The translations under genes were made by a program, and so were the position numbers. Below, piece after piece: positions 1 through 5,523 of a DNA stretch of 9,122 nt. Under the pieces are notes generated by a model. The model did no database searches and had not been told where the DNA came from. It saw only the letters and a program-made list of their open reading frames with translations. The stretch spans positions 1-9,122 of the forward strand of contig JADYZS010000207.1 of assembly GCA_020853075.1 (NCBI GenBank). The letters are read 5' to 3'. This DNA comes from Anaerolineae bacterium (GTDB lineage Bacteria; Chloroflexota; Anaerolineae; JADYZS01). How positions within the stretch are numbered: the first letter of the stretch is position 1; each line of letters begins with the position of its first letter.

Positions 1-808
1 ATCCAGAGGGAATCTCTGAACTATCTAGCATCTTCCATACGACGAGACGCAATAGGAGATGAAGTACTGTCTTATCTTCATCTACTACCGTTCTTTCCCA
101 TCTCACTCTTCTTAACATCTCCACATCAAACATCAGCGTCTCGGTCGCCGGGTAGTTACGGTAGAGATCGCTGCCGGATAATCTGATTTGGCGCTGAAAA
201 ACATATACTTTTCCCCATGGCCCGTCCTGCTGAGTCCCTTTGTACACGTATCCACCTATCTTGTCAGGGCTATTGGAATTATCTAAGGCTTGGTGCCCCA
301 CCCTGGCTATTTCGTTCTGAAACCAGTGATCATAATCTAATGTCGTAGTTATTGGTTCTTCAGCACATGTCTCCTTACCTTCGTATATTTCACATCTTCT
401 ACGCAAGCCACCGTAGCCGGTATGAATCGTATAGTAGGCCAGACCTTCGTGTGGGGTTGCTTCGCGCGTTCGGTAATGGCGCTCCCAGCGAAAGCGATTC
501 GGATCATCCATGTCAACCCAGAACATGTCGCGCCAGTCAACCGCAACATATGGGCTGGGATAGGGAGGGACTCCCTCTAACTCAAAATACTCATATTCGT
601 AGTAGAGAATTCTGTTAGACATATGCCCTCCAGAAGAAGCAGGCTCAGGAGATGATGGGGCGGTCACGACAGATGTAGAGACAGCGGTGGCTTTCACAGC
701 GTCGCCTTTGGATACTATTGTGGCACCCCCGCAAGCAGCTGACAAAGCACCGAATATTATCAATGATAGCGCTACGAGTAAATTACCATTCCTAAACCGC
801 TGGCGCAT
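1..808 (-). CDS. Putative lipoprotein of unknown function (3' end outside window)
   Basis: An open frame of 269 codons starts with ATG at 808-806 and runs off the left edge with no stop. Residues 1-9 are basic (MRQRFRNGN), residues 10-25 form a hydrophobic stretch, and LSAAC (22-26) followed by GG is a lipobox, so Cys26 should be lipidated after signal peptidase II cleavage. Residues 30-62 are a Ser/Thr/Ala/Pro linker, usual between a lipid anchor and an extracytoplasmic domain. The rest is rich in Tyr, Trp, Arg and Glu (for example YYEYEYFELEG near 69-79) and has Cys139 and Cys147, which might pair. I recognise no family. A weak GGAG lies about 12 nt before the ATG. It follows the 54-codon gene by 15 nt, so the two are probably one operon. 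Frequent AGA, ATA, TTA and CTA codons differ from the rightward genes and suggest a different origin. The lipoprotein call is firm; the function is unknown. Confidence 0.72.
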   Translation of the reverse strand, partial: MRQRFRNGNLLVALSLIIFGALSAACGGATIVSKGDAVKATAVSTSVVTAPSSPEPASSGGHMSNRILYYEYEYFELEGVPPYPSPYVAVDWRDMFWVDMDDPNRFRWERHYRTREATPHEGLAYYTIHTGYGGLRRRCEIYEGKETCAEEPITTTLDYDHWFQNEIARVGHQALDNSNSPDKIGGYVYKGTQQDGPWGKVYVFQRQIRLSGSDLYRNYPATETLMFDVEMLRRVRWERTVVDEDKTVLHLLLRLVVWKMLDSSEIPSG

Positions 809-823
809 CTCTTATCCATTCTC

Positions 824-988
824 CTAACAATGTGCTGTGACTAATCTGTCCGCGTGCTGGCTCAAGACGGGCCAACTTGCACCTACAAACCTCCTGGCAG
901 ACCGAGGGGCGACGAGTTTAGCCATTCCAGATATAACGAAAAAAGAGGTCAATGCAATACGGGTAGCCCAATCAAGAATGGCAGGCAT
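824..988 (-). CDS. Small membrane protein, resembles N-terminus of MauE/DoxX family
   Basis: A 54-codon frame (ATG at 988-986, stop TAG at 826-824) is preceded by a textbook Shine-Dalgarno AGGAGGT 5 nt before the ATG. The product has one hydrophobic segment (about 9-26), then GMAKLVAPRSARRF at 21-34. The pattern of a hydrophobic helix, G-x-x-K-L, a basic stretch and F recalls the first transmembrane helix of MauE/DoxX-like proteins, which are normally about 130-180 residues with four helices. If that is right, the gene is a truncated relic; otherwise it is a genuine single-pass small protein. The tail (41-54) has no second helix, and I found no frame that restores one. It lies 15 nt upstream of the lipoprotein gene on the same strand, downstream of a near-consensus promoter. 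The strong ribosome site supports translation; the family assignment is tentative. Confidence 0.5.
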   Translation of the reverse strand: MPAILDWATRIALTSFFVISGMAKLVAPRSARRFVGASWPVLSQHADRLVTAHC

Positions 989-1222
989 CTGACACCTCCT
1001 GTCTCTGAAAGGCAGTTGGATCGGTGAGTTGTATACACGTTGTCCGACTAGCGGTCAACTTCCGTGTCCAAATAACTTCCTCACGTATGCGATTTGATCC
1101 GAAGGGCTAATAACCCGAAGACGACACCAATCAGAGAGGGCCCCGACTACCTAACCCAACTAAGCAGCACAGGAGAAGAGTGTTAAGCATGTTGAGGATT
1201 GCAATAACCTTAACTAATGTTC
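989..1222 (-). other. Long untranslated leader of the leftward operon
   Basis: About 230 nt separate the -10 box at 1223-1228 from the first well-supported start codon at 988. The only other ATG frame I see in the first part (start near 1191, about 19 codons, hydrophobic MLNTLLLCC start) has no convincing ribosome site. A weak five-pair hairpin (GGGTT/AGCCC) is possible near 1106-1118. I recognise no known riboswitch. The length would allow regulation by RNA structure, but nothing seen proves it. Confidence 0.35.
994..1000 (-). promoter_or_regulatory. Strong ribosome binding site of the 54-codon gene
   Basis: The minus strand reads AGGAGGT, fully complementary to the anti-Shine-Dalgarno core, with a 5-nt spacer to the ATG at 988. 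This is the main reason for calling such a short frame a gene. Confidence 0.65.
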
Positions 1223-1251
1223 ATTATATCACAATCGTCCGCGCAAGTCAA
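1223..1251 (-). promoter_or_regulatory. Sigma-70-type promoter firing leftward
   Basis: On the minus strand TTGACT (1251-1246) and a perfect TATAAT (1228-1223) are separated by exactly 17 nt. Transcription would start near 1216 and run toward the 54-codon gene and the lipoprotein gene. No other frame on that strand between here and 988 is convincing, so these two are its likely targets. The -35 box is about 20 nt from the left end of the MITE-like element. Confidence 0.68.
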
Positions 1252-1269
1252 TAGATAAGGAAGTTCAGA

Positions 1270-1444
1270 TTAGGGCTGTGTCAAAGTCCGCCATCGGATA
1301 AAATCCGACGGCTAAACATTTGTTGGAAGCCCGCAAAGCGGGCTTCCTAGCCTATTTGCCGTCGGTTTCAACCGACGGTGAACGCCTCAGAGGGAGGAGA
1401 TTGGCACTTCTGCTCTCCACTTCATGACTTTGACAGGACCCTAA
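1270..1444. mobile_element. MITE-like non-autonomous element with terminal inverted repeats
   Basis: The left end TTAGGGCTGTGTCAAAGTC (1270-1288) and the reverse complement of the right end (1426-1444) match at 16 of 19 positions, differing only in a 3-base block (CTG against TCC). TCAGATTA occurs at both flanks (1265-1272 and 1447-1454), as expected for a target-site duplication. If those 8 bases are the exact duplication, the element is 1273-1446 and the right end carries five bases more than the left. The interior holds three palindromes and no transposase frame. The G-rich tip followed by TGTCAAA resembles ends of several DDE-transposase IS families, but I cannot name the parent. Mobility would depend on a transposase elsewhere in the genome. 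Inverted repeats and flanking repeats are seen directly; mobility is inferred. Confidence 0.62.
1290..1378. repeat. Cluster of three palindromes inside the mobile element
   Basis: Three stem-loops lie in a row. Stem A pairs 1290-1299 with 1303-1312 (10 pairs, one A-C mismatch, loop AAA). Stem B pairs 1325-1334 with 1338-1347 perfectly (GGAAGCCCGC, loop AAA) and can be extended by GGCTA (1310-1314) with TAGCC (1348-1352). Stem C pairs 1359-1367 with 1370-1378 perfectly (CCGTCGGTT). The octamer CCGACGGC at 1305-1312 can instead pair with GCCGTCGG at 1358-1365, so the arms of A and C are interchangeable and can form one large cruciform around B. No T-run follows any stem on either strand, so these are not ordinary intrinsic terminators. 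Confidence 0.7.
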
Positions 1445-1585
1445 GCTCAGATTATGCCAAAGATGTTGCTGATACGCTAGATTGAAAGTTGCTTGGATCA
1501 GGACTAAATCTGTACGTAACTGGTCATCCTCTCTTGGAGTTGCAAGCACGATCATCTCTTGCTCTGCGTAATTCCCTCTGAACAT
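1352..1585 (-). pseudogene. Unidentified small reading frame, 3' end altered by the mobile element
   Basis: A leftward frame of 77 codons starts with ATG at 1585. The first 46 codons look protein-like (for example DDQLRTDLVLIQATFNL at 20-36); the rest lies in the mobile element, and the final SVETDG is encoded by stem C. In the same frame, before an in-frame TAG at 1588-1586, another open stretch reaches back to about 1660 (TPEQALEFRSRLRLAAED), so the original frame may have been longer and is broken by that stop. Removing the element and one TCAGATTA copy gives an ending of five more codons and TGA at 1250-1248, about 51 codons in all from 1585. I recognise no family and see no convincing ribosome site. 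It may be a relic or non-coding. Confidence 0.25.
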
Positions 1586-1653
1586 CTATGGCGCTTTCTT
1601 GTCTTCCGCTGCGAGGCGAAGCCGACTCCTAAACTCTAATGCTTGTTCTGGTG

Positions 1654-1659
1654 TATAAT
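1654..1659 (+). promoter_or_regulatory. Probable -10 box for the fucosidase gene
   Basis: A perfect TATAAT lies 40 nt upstream of the fucosidase ATG. The expected -35 position (about 1630-1636) shows no good match to TTGACA, so the promoter may need an activator or be weak. The run TATAATGACACCG closely matches TATAATGACGCCG at the promoter of the next gene (3028-3040), which supports both as real start regions. Confidence 0.48.
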
Positions 1660-1699
1660 GACACCGGCACTACGATAACTCTCCCGAGGAGAACCCACC

Positions 1700-2995
1700 A
1701 TGCCACAACCAAACGAACTTACCACCACCGATACGCATTGGTTCGTCCATGACCGCTTCGGCCTTTTCATCCACTGGGGTATCTATTCCGTGGCCGCGCG
1801 TCACGAGTGGGTGAAGAGCCGCGAACGCATCCCCGACGAACAGTACGAAAGATATTTCAAGCACTTTGATCCTGACCTCTTTGACCCAACCATGTGGGCG
1901 AGGGAGGCAAAGAACGCAGGGATGAAGTATTTCGTCGTCACCACGAAGCACCACGACGGCTTCTGCCTGTGGGATTCTGCGCTGACCGACTACAAGGCTA
2001 CCAACACGCCCGCCCGGCGCGATCTCCTCAAACCGATGGTAGAAGCGTTCCGCGCCGAGGGCTTCAAGGTCGGCTTCTACCACTCCCTGATAGATTGGCA
2101 CCACCCCGAATTTCCGGTGGATGGCTATCATCCCATGCGCGATAACCTGGCGTTCCGCGAGGCGCAGAAAGGTCGCGACGTTCGCAAATATGCCCCCTAT
2201 CTCCACGGCCAGGCACGGGAGTTGCTGACCCGCTTCGGCAAGATTGACGTCCTATGGTACGACTTCTCCTACTCACAGATGGATTGGGGCTGGGCTAAAG
2301 GGAAGGGTAAAGACGACTGGCAATCGGAAAAACTTCTGGCGATGACGCGCGAGTTGCAGCCCGGCATCATCGTCAACGACCGCCTGGAAATCGGCGGTGA
2401 TATCAAGACACCCGAACAGTACCAGCCAGTCGGTTGGCTGGAAGCAGGAGGGAAGCGGGTCGTTTGGGAAGCGTGCCAGACGCTCAACGGCAGTTGGGGG
2501 TACGACCGCGACAACCTGGATTGGAAATCGGTTGATATGCTTGTGAAGATGCTCATTGACTCGGTCTCCAAAGGCGGCAACGTGCTCCTCAACGTGGGGC
2601 CGACGGCGCGCGGCGAGTTTGATTCCAAAGCGGTGGCGCGCCTGCGCGGCATCGGCGAGTGGATGAAGTTGCACAGCCGTTCCATCTACGGCTGCACCGC
2701 CAGCGAATTCACGCCGCCGCCTGACTGCCGCTATACCCAGAACGGTAACAGGCTCTATTTACACCTCCTTTCCTGGCCCTTCGGGCACGTACATCTGCCG
2801 GGGCTGGCAAACCGGGTAGAGTGTGCGCAACTCCTGAAGGATGGCTCCGAAATCAAGATACTGGCGATAGACCCGCACCAGCAAGCCCAGAACACCAGAA
2901 TGGGCGGCTTGGCACAGGATACGCTGACGCTGGCCCTCCCTGTGCAGAGACCAGACGTGACCGTGCCAGTGATTGAACTCTTTCTGAAGGAGTAG
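1700..2995 (+). CDS. Alpha-L-fucosidase, glycoside hydrolase family 29
   Basis: A 431-residue GH29 retaining alpha-L-fucosidase that would hydrolyse terminal alpha-linked L-fucose from glycans or glycosides. The N-terminal (beta/alpha)8 barrel shows the family hallmarks: FGLFIHWGIYS (20-30), KYFVVTTKHHDGFCLWDS (76-93) with the substrate-binding His pair, and IDVLWYDFSY (182-191), whose Asp188 is the expected nucleophile. Glu257 in VVWEACQTLNGSWGY is a candidate acid/base, less certain because that residue varies in GH29. GGNVLLNVGPTARGEF (292-307) is a conserved late-barrel segment, and about 340-431 fits a C-terminal beta domain. There is no signal peptide, so it should act in the cytoplasm on imported fucosides. 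GAGGAGA lies about 10 nt before the ATG. No fucose transporter or catabolic gene is adjacent, and the gene stands alone between two promoters. The family call is very sure; the natural substrate is unknown. Confidence 0.95.
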   Translation: MPQPNELTTTDTHWFVHDRFGLFIHWGIYSVAARHEWVKSRERIPDEQYERYFKHFDPDLFDPTMWAREAKNAGMKYFVVTTKHHDGFCLWDSALTDYKATNTPARRDLLKPMVEAFRAEGFKVGFYHSLIDWHHPEFPVDGYHPMRDNLAFREAQKGRDVRKYAPYLHGQARELLTRFGKIDVLWYDFSYSQMDWGWAKGKGKDDWQSEKLLAMTRELQPGIIVNDRLEIGGDIKTPEQYQPVGWLEAGGKRVVWEACQTLNGSWGYDRDNLDWKSVDMLVKMLIDSVSKGGNVLLNVGPTARGEFDSKAVARLRGIGEWMKLHSRSIYGCTASEFTPPPDCRYTQNGNRLYLHLLSWPFGHVHLPGLANRVECAQLLKDGSEIKILAIDPHQQAQNTRMGGLAQDTLTLALPVQRPDVTVPVIELFLKE

Positions 2996-3004
2996 GCAAA
3001 GGCT

Positions 3005-3033
3005 TTGACACCCTTTATGAGTTAGACTATAAT
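3005..3033 (+). promoter_or_regulatory. Perfect consensus sigma-70 promoter for the yvcK-like gene
   Basis: TTGACA (3005-3010) and TATAAT (3028-3033) are both exact consensus with a 17-nt spacer. The expected start of transcription is about 3040, which coincides with an in-frame GTG. The mRNA is therefore either leaderless from that GTG or starts translation at ATG 3055 after a 15-nt leader. The promoter begins only 9 nt after the fucosidase stop, so the two genes are separately transcribed. Confidence 0.82.
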
Positions 3034-3054
3034 GACGCCGTGCACAAGGACGGT

Positions 3055-4362
3055 ATGAATAACGGACGTGGCAAGGACGCGTTTCAGCGGCGTCGGTCGC
3101 ACCTGAAGTGGCTCTACCCCGGCATGCACGTCAAGCGGTGGCTCCTGCTCCTCATCGCGGGCGTCACGGGTGTGAGCCTCGGTCTGGCCTATTTGCTGCG
3201 GGAATTCTACGCGGTCGCCGGCGTCCCGCAGCACTCCTACTATCTGACGTTGCCATTCCTTTCCCGTCCGGTGCGTGCGCTCCTCTTTGGCCCGGGTGGT
3301 GTCCTGGCTCTCACTGTCGCCGTCATCCACTTGAACCGCGCCGTCCTGGCACCATTCTTGCGTCCCGGCCAGCCCGATTTGGTGGACGCGGTTTTTCAAC
3401 ACCGGCAACGACGGCGTGGCCCTAAAGTGGTCGCCATAGGTGGCGGCACCGGCCTCAGCACTCTGCTACGCGGTATCAAAGAATACACCGATAACATCAC
3501 CGCCATCGTCACCGTGGCCGACGATGGCGGCTCGTCGGGCCGTCTGCGCCGCGAGATGGGGCTCCTGCCGCCTGGGGATTTCCGCAGTTGCATCGCCGCG
3601 CTCTCCGAGGCTGAAGGACTCACCTCCCGCCTGTTCCAGTATCGCTTCACCGAAGGGATAGGGTTAGACGGGCACAGTTTCGGCAATCTCTTCATCGCGG
3701 CGATGGCGGGCGTAACCGGCAGTTTTGAGCAAGCCCTGTCAGAGTCCAGCAAAGTGCTTGCCGTGCGCGGGCGGGTCATTCCCTCCACTCTATCGGACGT
3801 GACCCTGGAGGCAGAACTGCGGGAGCCGGCCGCGGGCGAGATGGGCCTGCGCCGGGTGGAGGGCGAATCGCAGATACCACGCGCTGGCCGCATCATTGAG
3901 AGGGTCAGTCTGGAACCTAACGATCCCCCGGCTTATCCGGAGGCAGTACGCGCGATCCTGGAGGCCGACCTGATCGTGGCCGGGCCGGGGAGCCTCTTTA
4001 CCAGCGTGCTACCCAATCTCCTTGTGCCCGACATCGCCCGCGCCATCGCGGCTGCGCGCGCAAGCAAGGTCTATGTCTGCAATCTGGCGACGCAGCGGGG
4101 AGAGACGGAGGGGTTTGACGTGGACGCGCACATCCGGGCCCTGGAACGCCACGTGGGCCCCCTGTTCCGCCTCGTCCTTGCCAACGATAACTTTGCAGGC
4201 TCACCGGTAGAGGTCGGCCAGTGGGTGAAGCCGCCATCCTTCCAGCCCGGTGATTACCTGGTCGTCACAGCAGACATGGCAGACCGGGAGTTTCCCTGGC
4301 GACACGACCCCGCGCGCCTCGCCCGCTCGTTGATGGATCTGTATGAAACGAGGGAACCCTGA
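3055..4362 (+). CDS. yvcK: YvcK/GlmR-type gluconeogenesis factor with N-terminal membrane anchor (CofD-like fold)
   Basis: Member of the YvcK/GlmR (MgfK) branch of the CofD-like family. In Bacillus subtilis the protein is needed on gluconeogenic carbon, binds UDP-GlcNAc and promotes carbon flow into cell-wall precursors. In numbering from ATG 3055 (435 residues), about 29-48 and 76-96 are hydrophobic helices, suggesting a membrane hairpin before the cytosolic domain. The domain starts at GPKVVAIGGGTGLSTLLRG (122-140), a glycine-rich nucleotide-type loop, followed by TVADDGGSSGRLRREMG (153-169), LPPGDFRSCIAALSE (171-185), GHSFGNLFIAA (206-216) and ADLIVAGPGSLFTSVLPNLL (304-323), all typical. 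ATG 3055 is chosen because AAGGA lies 4 nt before it and transcription should begin near 3040; the in-frame GTG at 3040 would add five residues and needs a leaderless mRNA. Soluble firmicute homologues lack the anchor. gapA follows 88 nt downstream, fitting a role in central carbon control. Confidence 0.88.
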   Translation: MNNGRGKDAFQRRRSHLKWLYPGMHVKRWLLLLIAGVTGVSLGLAYLLREFYAVAGVPQHSYYLTLPFLSRPVRALLFGPGGVLALTVAVIHLNRAVLAPFLRPGQPDLVDAVFQHRQRRRGPKVVAIGGGTGLSTLLRGIKEYTDNITAIVTVADDGGSSGRLRREMGLLPPGDFRSCIAALSEAEGLTSRLFQYRFTEGIGLDGHSFGNLFIAAMAGVTGSFEQALSESSKVLAVRGRVIPSTLSDVTLEAELREPAAGEMGLRRVEGESQIPRAGRIIERVSLEPNDPPAYPEAVRAILEADLIVAGPGSLFTSVLPNLLVPDIARAIAAARASKVYVCNLATQRGETEGFDVDAHIRALERHVGPLFRLVLANDNFAGSPVEVGQWVKPPSFQPGDYLVVTADMADREFPWRHDPARLARSLMDLYETREP

Positions 4363-4412
4363 CGGTGCGCAGGAAGGCCGGGAGGCGGCATCTGGCGATT
4401 GCGCAACCGTCA
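4360..4412. promoter_or_regulatory. Inverted repeat between yvcK and gapA
   Basis: TGACGGTGCGCA (4360-4371, including the yvcK stop codon) is complementary to TGCGCAACCGTCA (4400-4412) over 12 pairs with a single extra A in the right arm. The arms are 28 nt apart. There is no T-run after it, so a classic terminator is unlikely. Possible roles are a two-site operator for a gap regulator or an mRNA hairpin that stabilises or separates the two messages. I see no convincing -35/-10 pair for gapA in this gap, so gapA may depend partly on the yvcK promoter. Confidence 0.45.
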
Positions 4413-4450
4413 TAACAACTCACATGGAATCCAATTAGGAGGATCTTCAC

Positions 4451-5464
4451 ATGGCAGTCAGAATCGGTATCAATGGTTTCGGTCGTATCGGGCGCCAATC
4501 GCTCAAAGCGATCCTGGAACGCCAGCCGCACCTGGAAGTGGTTGCGACGAACGATATTACCGATACCGCCACCAACGCGCACCTGTTGCGCTACGATTCC
4601 AACTACGGGCGCTTCCCCGGCTCGGTGGAAGTATCCGGCAACGACCTGGTGGTGAACGGCAAACGTATCAAGGTTTTCGCCGAGAAAGACCCCAGCAAAC
4701 TCCCGTGGAAAGACCTCGGCGTGGACATCGTTATTGAGTCCACAGGCCTCTTCACCGACAAGGAGAAAGCCCAGGTACACATCACGTCGGGGGGCGCGAA
4801 GAAGGTCATCATCTCGGCCCCGGCCAAAGGCGAGGACATCACCATGGTCCTCGGCGTGAACGACGGGATGTACGATCCGGCCAAGCACCACATCATCTCT
4901 AATGCGTCTTGCACAACCAACTGCCTGGCACCGACGGCCAAGGTGGTGCATGACTCCTTCGGCATCGTCAAGGCGTTGATGACCACCATCCACGCCTACA
5001 CCAACGACCAGCGCATCCTTGACTTGCCACACAAGGATTTGCGCCGCGCCCGCGCTGCCGCCCTGAGCATCATTCCCACCACCACAGGCGCGGCCAAGGC
5101 CGTCGCCCTGGTCATCCCCGACCTCAAGGGGAAGTTCCACGGCTACGCGATGCGCGTCCCCACCTCTACGGTGTCCGTGGTTGACCTTACTTGCGAGTTG
5201 CAGCGGCCGGCCACCGCCGAGGAGGTCAACGCTGCTTTCAAGACCGCGTCCCAGGGTTCGCTCAAGGGCATCCTGGGTTACGAGGAGGAACCTCTCGTCT
5301 CGGTGGACTTCAAGGGCGATGACCGCTCCGGCATCGTGGATGCGGAACTGACGATGGTCATCGGCAACAATCTGTTGAAGGTAGTTTCCTGGTACGACAA
5401 CGAGTGGGGCTACTCCTGCCGCGTGGCCGACCTGTGCGCCTTCCTGGCGAAAAAGGGACTGTAA
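4451..5464 (+). CDS. gapA: Glyceraldehyde-3-phosphate dehydrogenase, type I, NAD-dependent
   Basis: Cytosolic enzyme converting glyceraldehyde-3-phosphate, NAD+ and phosphate to 1,3-bisphosphoglycerate, the substrate of Pgk encoded downstream. The 337-residue length is normal. The Rossmann start VRIGINGFGRIGRQSLKA (3-20) and NDITD (34-38) with Asp35 indicate NAD. SNASCTTNCLAPTAKV (150-165) carries catalytic Cys154, and His181 in TTIHAYTNDQRILDLPHKD (178-196) is the general base. LP at 192-193 is the pair linked with NAD preference, as in Bacillus glycolytic GAPDH. The C-terminal WYDNEWGYSCRV (314-325) is conserved. AGGAGG lies 8 nt before the ATG, a strong ribosome site. Codons ending in C or G dominate, as expected for a highly expressed gene. 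It sits 88 nt after yvcK and is closed by its own terminator before a transporter operon, with pgk beyond. Confidence 0.97.
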   Translation: MAVRIGINGFGRIGRQSLKAILERQPHLEVVATNDITDTATNAHLLRYDSNYGRFPGSVEVSGNDLVVNGKRIKVFAEKDPSKLPWKDLGVDIVIESTGLFTDKEKAQVHITSGGAKKVIISAPAKGEDITMVLGVNDGMYDPAKHHIISNASCTTNCLAPTAKVVHDSFGIVKALMTTIHAYTNDQRILDLPHKDLRRARAAALSIIPTTTGAAKAVALVIPDLKGKFHGYAMRVPTSTVSVVDLTCELQRPATAEEVNAAFKTASQGSLKGILGYEEEPLVSVDFKGDDRSGIVDAELTMVIGNNLLKVVSWYDNEWGYSCRVADLCAFLAKKGL

Positions 5465-5489
5465 CCGAGGAGTCCTCGCGCGTGCCCAG

Positions 5490-5523
5490 GGGCCTGGGAT
5501 ACGAGAGTATTCCAGGCCCTTTT
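5490..5523 (+). terminator. Intrinsic terminator of gapA with GNRA tetraloop
   Basis: The arms 5490-5502 (GGGCCTGGGATAC) and 5507-5519 (GTATTCCAGGCCC) pair over 13 positions with one G-U pair. The loop is GAGA, a GNRA tetraloop, and TTTT follows at 5520-5523. A smaller hairpin CGAGG-AGT-CCTCG (5466-5478) sits just after the gapA stop. The T-run is short, so some read-through into the transporter genes is plausible. An open frame begins with TTG inside the T-run, which argues against that TTG as the permease start. Confidence 0.85.

Noticed and set aside
352..618. Rightward open frame of 88 codons in the left region
   Set aside because: The opposite strand carries the lipoprotein frame with signal peptide, lipobox and a continuous 269 codons. 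This frame has no ribosome site and a composition typical of antisense sequence.
1325..1352. Perfect GC-rich hairpin considered as an intrinsic terminator
   Set aside because: No T-run follows on either strand, and it lies between the inverted repeats of the mobile element, which explains it better.
1270..1444. CRISPR-like array suggested by repeated CCGACGG/CCGTCGG units
   Set aside because: The units are palindrome arms in opposite orientations without regular spacing or unique spacers, and no cas gene is present.
809..1699. tRNA or other known structural RNA in the long intergenic stretch
   Set aside because: I found no cloverleaf arms, anticodon loop context or recognisable riboswitch core on either strand. 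The stretch holds the small gene, the promoter, the mobile element and a possible gene relic.
1670..2206. Leftward open frame of 178 codons over the fucosidase start
   Set aside because: It is antisense to conserved GH29 motifs and has no ribosome site or family resemblance.
4265..5140. Leftward open frame of 291 codons across the end of yvcK and most of gapA
   Set aside because: It is the antisense shadow of gapA, whose catalytic motifs and ribosome site are unmistakable. The antisense product has low-complexity Gly/Val/Asp content and no motifs.
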